A stretch of 64,000 nucleotides of DNA from Echinometra lucunter (GCA_029962745.1 CM057151.1:38133114-38197113); one strand, 5' to 3'; shown: positions 46,950 to 60,565, numbered from the stretch's first letter. Numbers and translations are program-made. The notes: generated by a model not told the origin, from the letters alone.

Positions 46950-47406
46950 ACATATGTTCTGAAGACATCTGCTATGTGAAGAGCAAGTGTCCACAGAGTT
47001 AATGTTAGATCACTGGATATTAGGCTATACAAATTACTCATACTTCTAAAGTACAACACAAGATGGATTGACAAAAATTAAACAAAAAGTAACATGAAAT
47101 AAATATCCAAAATCAAAACTACCTTTTAACTCATTAACCATTTTGAAATGTAACATTTGAAAAGAACAGTATAAAATTAAAACAAGAATGATAACCTCAC
47201 TACTGTTTTAACTTCTAAAATAACAAAGCAAATCAATCTGACAACTGAATTCAATAGAATTTTAATGGATCACCATTACAACAAATACTCCATTATAATC
47301 TACTGCAAATCCATGCAGACATAATGATGTAACCATTTGAAATTTATAAACCTATGTACATGTATCTCCATGAATCATTTGAAAGTAACATTTGGAGTAC
47401 TCTCTT

Positions 47407-47975
47407 TAGAGGGTAAGTCCACCCTAAAAGTTTCACTGTTTCAATAAAAGGAGATAAATTTGAACAACATTTTTTTAAAAAAATGAGCAAAATTGGTCAA
47501 AGAATAAGAAAATTATACTCATTTACATTTTCTAGTAAATTACTCTCGGCTCTGCAAATTGGCAACACTGATGACATCACATGCGAGCAGGTCTCCATTC
47601 ACTTTGTACATGAAATTTCACATTTTCTCAATTTTCTTGGAAGTTAAACATTTTCTAACCCCATAGTCAATGTATGTTCAGAAAAATTGTTTTTTTACAT
47701 AACATACTTTGACTATGGGGTGAGAAAATGTGTAACTTCCAAGAAAGTTGAGAAAATGTGAAATTTCATGTACAAAGTGAATGGAGACCTGCTCGTATAT
47801 GATGTCATCAGTGTTGCCAATTTGCAGAGCCGACAGTAGTTTACTAGGAAATGTAAATGAGTATAATTTTCTTATTCTTTGACCGATTTTGCTCATTTCC
47901 TTTTTAGAATGCTATTCAAATTAATCTCCTTTTATTGACACAGTGAAACTTCTAGGGTGGACTTTCCCTTTAAAG
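47407..47975. mobile_element. 569-bp foldback element, TTTAAAGG-type termini
   Basis: Arms of about 260 nt run from GGGTAAGTCCACCCTA to the inverse TAGGGTGGACTTTCCC-TTTAAA. The loop is near 47680. Left and right arms contain the same words (GTCTCCATTCACTTTGTAC and its inverse). The 86-nt outer part resembles the element at 36388. Confidence 0.85.
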
Positions 47976-47999
47976 GAGACAAATCATACAAAAATGCAT

Positions 48000-49670
48000 T
48001 ACCGTCTTTGATTTCTAGGATCTATTTATACTTTCTTTTCACAGAAAAATACAACCTCTTTCATTCCTGTAATAAGTTCCATCAGAGATCAGAGATCAGA
48101 GTCAAATATTCACACAAAATACTGGAATTACGACTGAACCCCCTACAAACCCCCAAAATATGTTCTTAATCATTCCGGTTGAAGTGAATATGACAGGTTT
48201 ACAGGAAGATACAACCTAGTTCACCTAGTTCAGCCACTGCCACACTCAACTTGAACTCTCCTCCGGTTTGGTGTGTATTAATAATACAAATCTATCTTCA
48301 GGAGATACAGATATCAATAATAGGACTGTTAGGTTTGGGTGGTTACAGGTTTATATTAACTTGCTTGTTCCCTCCCTAACAACATAACTCATGCATGATA
48401 ACTTCTTAAAATTATGACAAAATTACGCCCTTCATGTGTGCCTGCATTTTTTTTTTAGAATTGAATGTTTCATGTTATCAGCCAAAAATGAATACTCAAA
48501 AGACAATCCATTTTCATATCCATAAGAAGAGGGAAGGAGTAGATAGATTGACAGAGAAATAGATTCACACATAGATACTAAAGTAGGAGTGAAGGCATAT
48601 AATAGGGATGGAGGGAGATATGTTGGGAAGCAGGTATGTTGGTGATAGTAAGGACAAGAATATACAACAGACAGGGATATGAAAGTATAGAATGATTAAA
48701 GCCTGATAAATTATTAGATAAACAATCAGGCAAACAGGCAGACAGACAGACAGATAAAGAGATAGACTGTTAGATATACATGTAGGCTATGAGAGCAGAT
48801 AAATACATATAATCCAATAGTAGGAATACAAAGGAGAATTTCTAGAAATTGCTCGATATGAGAAGACATTCGATATCACTGGGTAGGTTCAAATTTGATG
48901 AACAGTGACAATCTTAGAGAGCGAAACTCATCCATATGGCTCAAAGGGTTATGTAGTATGGCTTGAAGATATTGCTCTTTGAAATAAAGTTCAACTCCTT
49001 GTAAACTAAGTCCTACCTCAATTTACACACAAAACAACAGGAAAGTACAAAGAACTGTCTTTCATAACATGGTTGATTGACCCATAACTTCCATGATATG
49101 TTTTGCTGGCAGGCATCCATCCACAGATATCAAGTTGAACTGTATTTGTTAGTTTATTAGGGCTACCGTATTTGTTTTTATGTCGGATGTGGTACAACTG
49201 GTCACTTTTTACTAACTGTAAACATAACCAATTAAGAAATTTAGTTTAATTGTTATACAGGGATATAGTGTTCATATTAGGGAACAGTTGTTTTCATTTA
49301 GTAAAACAAATGATAACATACCAGTAAATATTTCATTTGGAACACTTTTCATTGAATAACAATTTAGCATATATGCAAGGTTTCAATTTTGATATAACAC
49401 ACACACACACGCACAAAGACAAAAAAAATAACTGTGAGAGGCAGGTCTCATAATAGGCTCACAACCCGAACAGGCAGTCCTATTCTTTTAAAGTTATTAA
49501 AGTATAATGAACCCTAGGGAAAAATAAATTTTAATGAACAGAGAGGATCAAGAAAAGCAATTTAAAAAAATTTCCATCAGAATCAGATACGAAATGAAAA
49601 AGTTTTGAAAGTTTGAAAAGTCTTGATTTACTTTCTATGGCGATCCTAAAACTGGCAATGCTGCTTCAAA
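48000..49670. other. Intergenic, no gene seen
   Basis: Low-complexity AT-rich DNA with short GATA/CAGA-rich patches around 48530-48800 and an (AC)n at 49399-49411. No element boundaries found. Confidence 0.6.
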
Positions 49671-49677
49671 ATAGCAT

Positions 49678-50478
49678 GGGTGGTATTCTGAAGACCGTTT
49701 TAACTGTGTTGTAAATTCTGTTGTAACTTCTGTTGTAAGTCACTGACTTACAACACCGCTAAAACAGTCATTAATCAGTATTCTGAGAACTGTTTTAACG
49801 GTGTTGTAAGTCATCAAAGCCACACCCACCACAAAAATATTATCCAATAGGGAAAGTCGTTAGAGATGAGTCTAAGACGATTCAGCCAATAAGATCGTTC
49901 CCTGGGGAAGGGGTGCGTGAAATGCTTGAACTTATATTCGCGTTGTAATGAGAGCATTAATTTGCACTTAATTTCTTGCCTTAATTAACTGATGTGATGT
50001 TGTGACAGAATTCGTTGTGCAAATCATCTCTGATCTTATCGCAGACAATTGCCAAATTTCTCCACCCTGAGGCAAAAATTCTTTCGAAATGTTGTTTTGG
50101 GAATATCAGCAAGGTTCATTGGATCTCGTTATCCCCCTCATTGCAACCAAAAACATAATGAGCGAGAAAAATTGCCGCCATGACATACCACATACAAAGT
50201 TAAAACATCTCCCACTCTGTTTTATCTCATGAGCATGAATTGTCCAGTGGAAAGAGTTAAACAGAAGATAAAACGGTCTTCAGAATACCATGTTAATACA
50301 CATGGTATTTTTACAAGCTTGTGCACGACTTGCGCCAGGCATGCAAAGTAAAATTTGTGGTTAGAAAGATAAAACAAAAGTTACAACACAAGTTACAACA
50401 GAGATAAAACGGTGTTCAGAATACCGATTTGCTAAAACAGACTTAAAACAGAGTTAAAACAGCCTCAGAATACCACCC
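49678..50478. mobile_element. 801-bp TIR element, copy 2 (inverted relative to copy 1)
   Basis: Begins GGGTGGTATTCTGAAGACC and ends TCAGAATACCACCCC. The interior matches copy 1 in reverse, for example CATTGGATCTCGTTATCCCC against GGGGGATAATGAGATCCAAT. Confidence 0.85.
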
Positions 50479-52072
50479 CAGGTTTTTGAGCACAACTCTC
50501 AATACGTTTTGTACACGAAATTTCATATCTTCTCCATTATCACTGTGCAGCTTGTCTCCTTCTTAGCTCAAGATGTATCATGGGAAAATGTATTTGACAC
50601 AACATATATGTTGAGATCACAAAGAGACAAGCAGCATCTTTATAGAGATAACAGTCTTCTGAGTCCTCTCCATAGATCTCCTGACCTGCTCAGTCTGCAC
50701 CCTTTCTTTCTTTCTTTTTTAAATAAATACTTTATTCATTTTCATCTAAAATCCATTCTACAGAATTTCAAAGCTGAATTATCATACTTTAATTCATTAT
50801 GTACCTTGTTCAGTTAGTTTTGTTCTTTCCTCAATTTCTTTTTTCTTCTACTTCACGATGAACAATAATACATGGAGCCAATAGCAGAAAACATCTTGCT
50901 AGGGTTAATAATGAAGTTGTTTTACCATCCTGAAAACAGAAAGGAACTACATATTCTTCATGTTTCAACTTGATGTCTTTTCCTCAAACACAATTTCTCC
51001 TGAAAGGCAACAACTACAATGTGGGCCTTTCATTGAATCTATATACATGATCACCCATTCCCATCTATTCCTACCAATTCTTTATTCAGAATAGGGATAG
51101 CAGAACTGATATATCCCTTTAACTGACACCAAGTGGCCCAGCTGTCTGAAGCGGTCCTATCACACACCAGCTCCACAGGACCGCCTCCTACCCATGGATA
51201 CAGTGGGGCTGTATCACAGCTGGTATGAACACCAGGGCAGTGGGGCACTGGTAGGCCTACTACATACATTTTGTGTGGATTTCCTTTGGTCTGTATTTGA
51301 ACTTTTGAACTGTCTGGAGGAATAATGGAGGGAAGACCTTTGGTTGAGGGGTGTGGTCCCTTTGTAACACTCTGGGAAAGATTTCAATAATGGTTCATGA
51401 AGTTGAGGAAGTATTACATTTCATTTCATCTTTTCAGATACATGTAAGACAGATACATTGCTGCTTCTTATTCTACGAGTAAAGACAAAATGAAATGCAT
51501 TTGATTTTTCAATGATGCAGACAATGTATAGATCTGGGTATATTCCTGTGGAATTATTGATGATTGGATAACCATAAATAGGAAGGTGGAAGTTCCACCT
51601 CTATGGGATAACAGAAGTTTTTCCATTTATTTTTCACATGGTTTTCTTCATATTCACAGTTTATTCGATATTCTCTCAAAACTTTGCAAAGTTATAAACT
51701 TGTAATCACTTGGTCATCTTTATTGATATGGTCATTCATTTTCAAACTTTCCTCTCTCTTTCAATCAGTCTAACTGCTTTGGCAGATGATATCAGTCCAA
51801 GACCTATTTCAAAATTCGAAAGGTAAGATTGATTCCTGTGGCAATATCATTTTATTGCATTACTGTAACAAAATCATTCATTTTGTTGCATGTAATAAGT
51901 TGTTATCCAAGCTGCATAAATCTCAGTTCAAGCAGTCAACTGTTCCACAAAGAGTCGATTTTAGCTCCTATAATTGCAGAGGTGGGTTTTTAAACTTAGG
52001 CATTACCTTCTGTAGTTTCACCTGCTGCAATTATGCAATTCTATATTTAGGCTTGCAAAAGGGATGCAGTAG

Positions 52073-52556
52073 AGACATTGGTTAACATTGTTATGATTTT
52101 TTTTAAATCTCATTTTTTTACTTGAAAATGGGATAAACATTAGGGTTATAGGGTAAAAATACCAGTCTGAAAGTTTCAGAGTATAATATCCACAGGAAGT
52201 ATTTCTAATTATTAGAAATGTGAACCAATGTTTGAAAAATATATGAGGGTCAGTTGCACAGACCAGACGTAAGTAGTGAGCATGCACGTATGACTCAATG
52301 GACCCAACTGTCGTTTCACGCGGCGGAAGGCAGGTAACAGCATTTTTAAATTCGTGCAAACGGTCCTCTTAGTTTGTTGTCTCTCGAGACGAAAGCTAAT
52401 AAAATCACAGTTTGCGTCTAACTTACAGTTTTTCATTCCAAATTATGGTTGGTTTCAAGGTTTTTGAGTACAAATACAAGTACTCATACACATGTTTCAT
52501 CTTAGTTTGAGAATTTTTTTAATCAGCTGTTCACAAAGTTAGCCAATGCCTTTAAA
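52073..52556. mobile_element. TIR element with TTTAAAGGCATTGG right end, copy 2
   Basis: Aligns to 26282-26778 from ACATTGGTTAACATTG to GCCAATGCCTTTAAA in the same orientation. The first bases of the left end are degenerate (AGAG in place of AAGG). Confidence 0.8.
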
Positions 52557-52599
52557 CCAAAAAGGATCATATACACTGATTGAAAGAATCATTCTTAAA

Positions 52600-55440
52600 T
52601 TAACAACCTACTGGATTTTACAGGGTCATTTCAATTTTGAGTGGATCATAACAGAATCCTTTCAATATAATACAATGTATTGTCAGATCTGATATGAAAC
52701 AAGAGCAGTCAAACTTGCATGAAAATGTTTTGAATTGTACCACAAGGGGGCTCACTTCCTCTTTAAACTGCAGTAACTTGTCCAACAAAAATGGTTAAAA
52801 AAGCAGGGTAGCTGATCCCTGAGGATGAAAACTATTCGCTAGAACTGGAAATATTGCAAAAGTGTGAAAATCTACAGTAGCAAAGATAACAAATTTCAAG
52901 CAATATTTCACTTAATATATTTCAGTCAGTACATGGAAGAAATGGAAGCAAACTTTATTTCCTATTTGGTAATATCTTTGTCTGAAATGTGAGCCGCTGT
53001 TGCAAATAAGTCCAGCCTTGAATTTTCGACAAGGTCCCTGCATGACTCCTTGTTCTACCACACTTGCGCGAAGGATTTGGTCGGACCACTTTCTTGCAAT
53101 TTTCACACTGTCAGCAAAAATTGAATCTATCAGCTGTTTACAGAATTTAGTGTTGGAAATACATTTTTTGACGAGCAGTGTAGAGAACTATGGGGTCAGG
53201 GATGAAATAAGTTTGGAGTGCATTAAGAAAGCTGAAGAGTGTTGCTCTTCCTTGGAATAATATCTATATGCTATGTACATGTCATGCTAATTTCAAGTTG
53301 TGGGATATTGGAACATAGTTGAGTTTTTAATCAATAAAGTAATTACATTAAAATTAGAAATACAACACATGATGTGCACTTTTAAAATAAATTGAGGGCT
53401 TGGAGTTGGACCGAAACAAATTTTTAAAAAATAACATTGAAGACAATGCACTCTTGAAGTTTCACTGAATATAAATCAGCATTTATAAATATGTACAAAT
53501 AATGTGATGTTAAATTATAGGCCTACATGGTCAACTGTCACCTTTAAAAAATGATAAGGTTGCTGTCAGGCCTCTTACACTCTAAAGGGTACCATTTTGT
53601 ATGCAATTCCAGTATGTTTATCCTTTTCACTTGTTTAACTTGAGCTTATATCATTTTAATTGATATAAAATTTTCCAAAAATATAACCTTAAAAGCATCA
53701 ATTGTAAATATAATTCAGCATGCTTTACATGAAAAGATGAAGTACGGTATTTGATGCGATATACTGGGTCTATATTTTTTTCAGGTCCAGTTTTGTAGGT
53801 GAGAATAAAATTTGTGATATGTACGAAAATGTATATAAGCCTATGTTGTGAAGTATATAGCTGTCTACAAGTTCAGACAGTTTAGACCCGCATTCTCACT
53901 TGGCAATTCACAAGGTCAAAGGTTAATAGATCCCAGCACCCTACTCAGCATCCTCTCTTTATTTCCTTTTTCTCTCTATTTCTCCTCTTCTTAGACCAGA
54001 GGACATGGTTGCCCTGCCCAAAGAACCAATAAAAGTAGCCAGAAATATTTGCAGAAATATTTCTTTATTTTCTGTTTTATGATATGATGGAATGATATGC
54101 AATTCTTTTACAACAACAACAACAAAAACCTAATAAATATGGCTATGTTAAACATGTATTTAATCATTTCTGTTTTTGTTTTGTTTTGTTTTATTTTACT
54201 TTCAAATCATGCCTTGTTTAAAGGCGATGTGACAAGCAGGTCTACATCACATACCTGTAAGTCACTGGAAGGTTTAATTTCATGGTTCAATGAAATGACC
54301 CATGGGGGATTCAAAAGCTTTTATTACATTCCATCACATACTCACATAATCACATCAAATAACACATCAAATTTTAGCACCTCTGATAAAGTCAAGACAT
54401 ACCCTTTTTTCTTATCAGTGTAGGCCCTACAATGACTTTAGACATTCTGTTTATTCAATTCAGAAATCATATTCTATCTGGAATTTCTCAATAATGATAT
54501 AAAAAATAAAAAATTTACTGTTAAAGAATGCACTATTTAAAAAAATCAATGACATAAAAACTTTATGCAGAGAAGACTATCAAACAACATGCATGGCAGT
54601 CTTGTGTTGGTGTTAAGGGCTAGGCCATATCACATACTTAATTCTTGTCAGTTAGTATAATACTAAGAAATCGAAAATAAAACTTGCTCTTCTGTACAAA
54701 AGTTGCAACATCTGGTAATTCATAGCTTATGATAATGAATATATTCAGTAATGGAAGATGATATCATAGAATGGAAATTGAATATTCAAATAAAGGAAAT
54801 AAAGGAATCTTAGCTCACTGAACATGTGCTCATTCACATCAATTACCTCTGGTTAATATGAAATATTATTCTTTCCTTTCCAATAATCAAGATATCAACT
54901 TTCAAGAGTGCTGATGTGCAGCCGTGTTTTTCCAGAGCATTGCCACGGAAACATATCAATGAATGATTAGAGCATGTGCGGGTTGGAAATAACAGTTTTT
55001 AGCTGGCCCTGCACTATACTCCTCGGTTTGTCAAACCCTAACCTCTTATTTTCGACAGATGGCAAGATTTTCCCTGCGTGCTCATCTGGAGAGTAGTTTG
55101 ACTTGGCTGAACTTGAAGGCAGGGAATCCATTACCAACCCCAGGGAATACCTGCAAAATCCTTGCTATGAAAATTCAACTCTGAAGTTTTTTTCTGGGTC
55201 CTCCACTGACATTTGTTGTCTCTGCATCCTCAGCACTTCTCTTCCTCCTAGTGACACCATGAAGTTAGTGGTGGTGTTTTTTTCAAATTTAATGCATTGT
55301 CTTGAGTTCTGATTTGTCACTTAACCTCGCGCAGCATCGGAAACATTTCACAAACAATAGAATCATTCAGGACAGAAAATGTAATAAAGACAAACTTCTA
55401 AAGTGGTGATGAAGTAGAGCATTGCTAAAGAGGAGAGAGA
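52600..55440. other. Intergenic, no gene seen
   Basis: I find no domain, RNA gene or clear repeat. Short ORFs at 53000-53260 and 54097-54423 have no recognisable features. Confidence 0.55.
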
Positions 55441-55453
55441 GAGTAAACAGCTA

Positions 55454-55978
55454 TACCGGGTGTCCCCGGAAAAAAAGAGGAACTGCAGATTTTCAGTACT
55501 TTACCTTTCAAAAGTATGTATTTCATCTACATCATTGAATACGGCATCCTCTAACGAAGAGAATGATACCAAGATCATTGAATTTGGTGCAATAATTTTG
55601 ATTCTATGCCCGTTTCTTAAAATACAGTCATTTTTAAATTTTGGGCGACCAATGAGAGTAGAATTGTGTCAGGATGGTCTTTCATAACACGATGTTTGAG
55701 GGAAGCCCATTGTTGCATGTGAATAACAAAACATGCCATATAAAAGGCCATTCCTGACACAACTCTGCTCAAATCTGTCACCAAAAACATGCAAAATTTG
55801 AAAATTACTGTATTTTAAGAAACGGGCATAGAATCAACATTACTTCACCAAATTCAATGATCTTGGTATCATTCTCTTTGGTAGAAGACGCTTTACCCAC
55901 TGGTGTAAATCCATGATCTACTTTTTGAAGATAAAATACTGAAAATCCACTGTTCCCCTTTTTCTGGGACACCCGGTA
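55454..55978. mobile_element. Foldback element with TACCGGGTGTCCC termini
   Basis: TACCGGGTGTCCC at the left and GGGACACCCGGTA at the right are flanked by TA. Arms extend over 200 nt, e.g. GATACCAAGATCATTGAATT and its inverse. A Tc1/mariner-like non-autonomous element is likely. Confidence 0.8.
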
Positions 55979-56661
55979 TATCCCAAAGTCCTACATATCC
56001 TGAGAGTTTGGAGAGAAAAAAAAACACTCAAAATGACATGCATGTGAAGTTATAAAACTATAGCTGTCAATGTTTTTTTCTTTTTTAATTTCTTCCTCTC
56101 CCATACTCCCTCCTTCATCTCCACACCCCACCCTACCCTTCTCCCTCCCAATCAAGCCCATCTCTCCCCATTCTCCCCTCTCTATTCATTCAATTCCATT
56201 CTCTCTCTCTATCTGTCTATCTAATCATCTATCTCTCACACATGTACATATTCTCTATAACAGATTTTCTTGTGTATTCATGTCAAAAAGAAACTTCTCC
56301 TGGAATCAGCAGACATACAAATATATTTTCTTTAAATATATCAAATGTTTCCTCATACTTCAGAGAGCAGTTGGTTGAATGATGTGTCTTTTTTTCCGGG
56401 GTACATGCTACATTCTTATTCAATATCAGGTGTAAATCAGAAAGGGCATGGATCACAGGGGGTCAAAAATATATTGGGTTAATTTTCTTTATTCCTGGTT
56501 ACATCCCAGGAAGTAATTCTGGAATTCTACCATTTGCATTATGCATGTGTAAAGTGTATGGCTCCACAGAGGTTTCCCCGGTCAACATGAGGCTTGCTTG
56601 ATTTTAGAACAAATATCCCAGCAGAACAAAAGGAAATATTTTATTTATGTGGAAGCAAGTG

Positions 56662-57241
56662 CACTCTAAAAACGAGCTACCGGTACTCAGATCTGACTAG
56701 ATTTCCAGATCTCACAGGCATCAGCACTATTCTAGTCAAAATTAATACAATTCTAATGAAAATTACTCTCTAGAAAAGTAAAACTCTAGTACAGTTAACA
56801 TAGGATTCTATTCTTGTAGAAATTGACACAAATTCAGTAAAAATGACCAGAATTCTAGTAAAATTTCGGACTAGAACACCGAAACCCACCGGCACCTGCA
56901 CTCTTCTCATTAAAATTGACACAATTCTAATGAAAATGACCAGAATTCTAGTAAAATTTTGGACTAGAACACAGAAACCCACAGGCACCTGCACTCTTCT
57001 CATCAAAATTCACACAATTCTAATGAAAATGACCAGAATTCTAGTAAAAATGAACAAAACTTTTACTAGAATTCTGGTCATTTTCACTACAATCTTCTGA
57101 AATAAGCATTGGAGCCAGTCTAATCCTATGTTCTAGTCAAATACTGCACTTGAGTTCTGGTCATTTTCACTTGTATTGCATTTTTTTTTATACTAGAACA
57201 GTACTAATCAGTCAAATATGACTAGATTTGTTTTTAGAGTG
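56662..57241. mobile_element. TIR element with internal 93-bp tandem repeat
   Basis: CACTCTAAAAAC at the left and GTTTTTAGAGTG at the right. Inside, GACCAGAATTCTAGTAAAA recurs at 56845, 56939 and 57031, and its inverse follows near 57065. ORFs here merely translate the repeat. Confidence 0.75.
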
Positions 57242-57388
57242 TGGATATTAACATCTGGTTTGATATTTTAGTCAGAATGCTAAGCTGGCATCCTTTGGGG
57301 CCTTGTCCATACATAACAATGGAAACCCACCTAAAAAAAAAACTTGCCTGAGCAATCTAAAACAGAACAAGCGTAATATGCTTTACAT

Positions 57389-57659
57389 TTAGGCGCCTTA
57401 GGAAAACACCGTGATGCGAAAAGACGCGTCCAGAACACAAAATGGAAAATTGTCGAAAATCAGAATTTTCAAACACAGATTGATAATTACATGGATAGCA
57501 TGTAGACCTTGTAAATGAATATACAATCTTGCTGTGGAATGATACTGGCTGAAATTTCTTTCCAATATGTCACAACTGACATTTCAATTCTTGCATTTTC
57601 GCATTTTGCGTTTCGGACGCATTCTTTCACACCACGGCGATTTTCCTAAGGTGCCTTAT
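57389..57659. mobile_element. 271-bp foldback element
   Basis: Left arm AGGCGCCTTAGGAAAACACC, right arm GGCGATTTTCCTAAGGTGCC; pairing continues for about 75 nt through GACGCGTCC/GGACGCATT. Confidence 0.75.
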
Positions 57660-58499
57660 ATATCCTATAGCACACAGATAAGTGAATAATACCTTTAATG
57701 AAGCTCCAGGATATCTTCAATATTCATGCAGTGTACTCACTGCAATCAGGTTTCTGAACACCACATTTGGAGGAAGGAATCATCTGACAATCAATTATTG
57801 TCAGAAATAACAAGCAACAATAACACATACTTCTGTGAGTGGGTGTATGTACACGTATACTGGGCGGGACATTCATACCTACATGTAACTTTCACAGTAT
57901 TCTCATATGAATGCCAGCATGAGCCTAATGAAAGTATTCACACCTATGCAAGAATGTGATTTATATTACTATATGACAGACAGAATGACAAAACTAAGCT
58001 GGAACGTTCTAAAGTTACAAAATGTAATGGCATGTGTCATTACAAGAAGGGCAGTTTGCTTATCTTTTGGACAATACTTCATATTCATTGTATCAGGTTA
58101 CTTCAGTTTGACAGTCCTTTAAAAACATAGGCAGTGGTGTAACTGGGTACAGCTAAAAAAAGAGGTACCTGGAGCAGAATGATGGACATTTTTCTATCCC
58201 TCAATAAAAATGAATAAATGCAACAATGTATTATTGATGCTCATCAGTAGTGTACAGTAAATGGTACTTCAGAACTGTACACAGCCCTGTCCTCTGTCAG
58301 ATCTAGGCTTCTGTATATAGCATATTAACATCTCTGGGAAAGGTTATGGTACATATTGTGCTAATCTATTTTGTTACCCCACGCCAAGTTTCGTGAAGCA
58401 CGTGCATGAAATATCTCTCATGCTACATATTTAATTTGGGACATTTTTTTTTTTTTACATATCAGTAAGTTCTGCACCTGGCAGATGGTGTGGGATGAA

Positions 58500-58958
58500 T
58501 TATTTGGCCTGCATTGAGTTTACTTGACATTCCATCACCCCTAGCAAACCTTTCCACCCCACCCCCTGCCTCCTCCCCATATCAAATACAGGATTCATTA
58601 CCTTTTCACTTTAATAATTTAGGGAAATGTTATATTTTCCTCTCCAAGGTCTCTGCTCTCTGCATCGTTCTTTCTTCCCTTTATTTAAGATTACAATGTT
58701 GTTTTGCTCACAACCGTTTTAATGTGAACGTTTACTCCTGCATTATTAAAGGCTTTTTCTACAGATTTAAAAAAAAAAAAATGGTTACCACCCTCAACAC
58801 CACTCCAACCCATTCAAACATTCTAATTTCATCCTCTCCTCTTTCATATTCTATCCCCTCTACAGGCTTTTTTTAACCCCCCCCCCCCTCCACCTGTCTA
58901 ATTTATAGCTTCAAAACCCCTCCATGCCACACAGACCAGCTTGGGGTACAGGTCCCCC

Positions 58959-59050
<92 letters not shown>

Positions 59051-60160
59051 TCCATTATTACAAGCTTTTAATGTTAACTTTTATTCCATTATCAGAGGCT
59101 TTTTCTACAGATTTTTTTTAAAAAAATGCCACCTCCCCATATCACATCAGGTGATAAAGTACAGGATTCATTACCTTTTCACTTTAATATTTTAGGGAAA
59201 TTTAATGTTTTTCTCCACGGTCTCTGCTCTCTGCATCTTCCTTTCTTCCCTTCATTTAAACTGACAATTTTGTTTAGCTCACAATACAACCATTTTAATG
59301 TTAACTTTTACTCCATTATTGTAGGCTTTTCTAAATATTTTGTTAAAAATGAAGGTTACCACCCTCAACACCATTCAAACATTCTAATTTTATTTTCTCC
59401 TCTTTCATATCCTATCCCCTCTACAGGATTTTTCTAACCCCCCCCCCCCCTCTCCTCCACCTGTCTAATTTATAGCTTCAAAACCCCTCCATGCCACACA
59501 GACCAGCTTGGGGTACAGGTCCCCCCCCCCCCCCCCCCCCTCTCTCTCTCTCTCTCTCCCTCTCTCTCTCTCTTTAACTCCATCATTACGGGCTTTTAAT
59601 GTTAACTTTTACTCCATTATCAGAGGCTTTTTCTACAGATTTTTTAAAAAAAAATGCCCCCTCCCCATATCACATCAGGTACCTTTTCACTTTGATAATT
59701 TAGGGAAATTTAATTTTTGTTCTCCAAGGTCTCTGCTCTCTGCGTCTTCCTTTCTTCCCTTCATTTAAAATTGCAATGTTGTTTTGCTCACAATACAACC
59801 TTTTTAATTTTGACTTTTACTCCATTATTATAGGCTTTTTCTACAATTAAAAAAAAATGATGGTTACCACCCTCAACACCACTCCAACTCATTCAAACAT
59901 TCTAATTTCATTCTCTCCTCTTTTGCATTCTATCCCCTCTACAGGATTTTTTTTTCATTTACCCCCCCCCCCCCAGTTTCAAAACCCCTTCCATGCCATA
60001 GACCAGCTTGGGGTAGAGGTCCTCCCCCCCCCCCCCCCCTCTCTCTCTCTCTCCCTCTTCCTGTGTTCTCTCTCACTCTCTGCCTCTCTCTCTCTCTCTT
60101 TCTACCCCTTGTCCCCTCTCCTCTCTCACTCACTCCTGCCTCCAACACTGTCCTCAACTT
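58500..60160. repeat. Tandem repeat of about 0.5-kb unit with poly-C/(TC)n expansions
   Basis: CTCTGCTCTCTGC within a shared context recurs at 58651, 59222 and 59731. Each unit holds GCCACACAGACCAGCTTGGG-type sequence followed by long C and TC runs, the longest at 58958-59046. The proline- and serine-rich ORFs here are artefacts. Confidence 0.85.
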
Positions 60161-60289
60161 CACACCACATGGTGCATCCCCTACAGACGAAGGTCAAGGG
60201 TCAACCAATCCACCTATATCAATCAAATTTACAGTTCTCCAAAAGTGCAATGATACCATACCCATCTTTCCATCTGTGTAGGAAGTAGA

Positions 60290-60565
60290 TTAAAGGCATT
60301 GGCTAACATTGTCATGATTTCAAAAAAATCTCATTTTGTTACTTAAAAACGGGATGAAAAATTGTTTTATACCGATATCAAATCATGCTCAAAAGTTTGA
60401 GAAATTATTCCTACAGTGGGATGGAGGAAAAATAAGTAAAGGGCCATTTTTTCATGTTGTCATTTTCTCCTGGTTAACCCGTTGAGCATGATTTAATTTC
60501 AGTATAACACATATTTTCCATAAACCTTAGCCCAAGTTATCTCAGCTCAGTGTTCAACAGGTTAA
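60290..60565. mobile_element. Possible third TTTAAAGGCATTGG-type element
   Basis: The left end TTAAAGGCATTGGCTAACATTG matches copies 1 and 2. Further in, an inverted pair (ATCAAATCATGCTCAA / TTGAGCATGATTTAAT) suggests a foldback of different interior. The right end is unclear. Confidence 0.5.

Noticed and set aside
51051..51269. 72-codon minus-strand ORF with several Cys/Trp
   Set aside because: No signal peptide, no spaced cysteine pattern and no splice context; not enough to call a gene.
56770..57100. CRISPR-like or protein repeat array
   Set aside because: Only about three 93-bp direct units without spacer structure, inside a TIR element of an animal genome.
58924..60288. Proline/serine-rich ORFs
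   Set aside because: Translation of poly-C and (TC)n within a tandem repeat.
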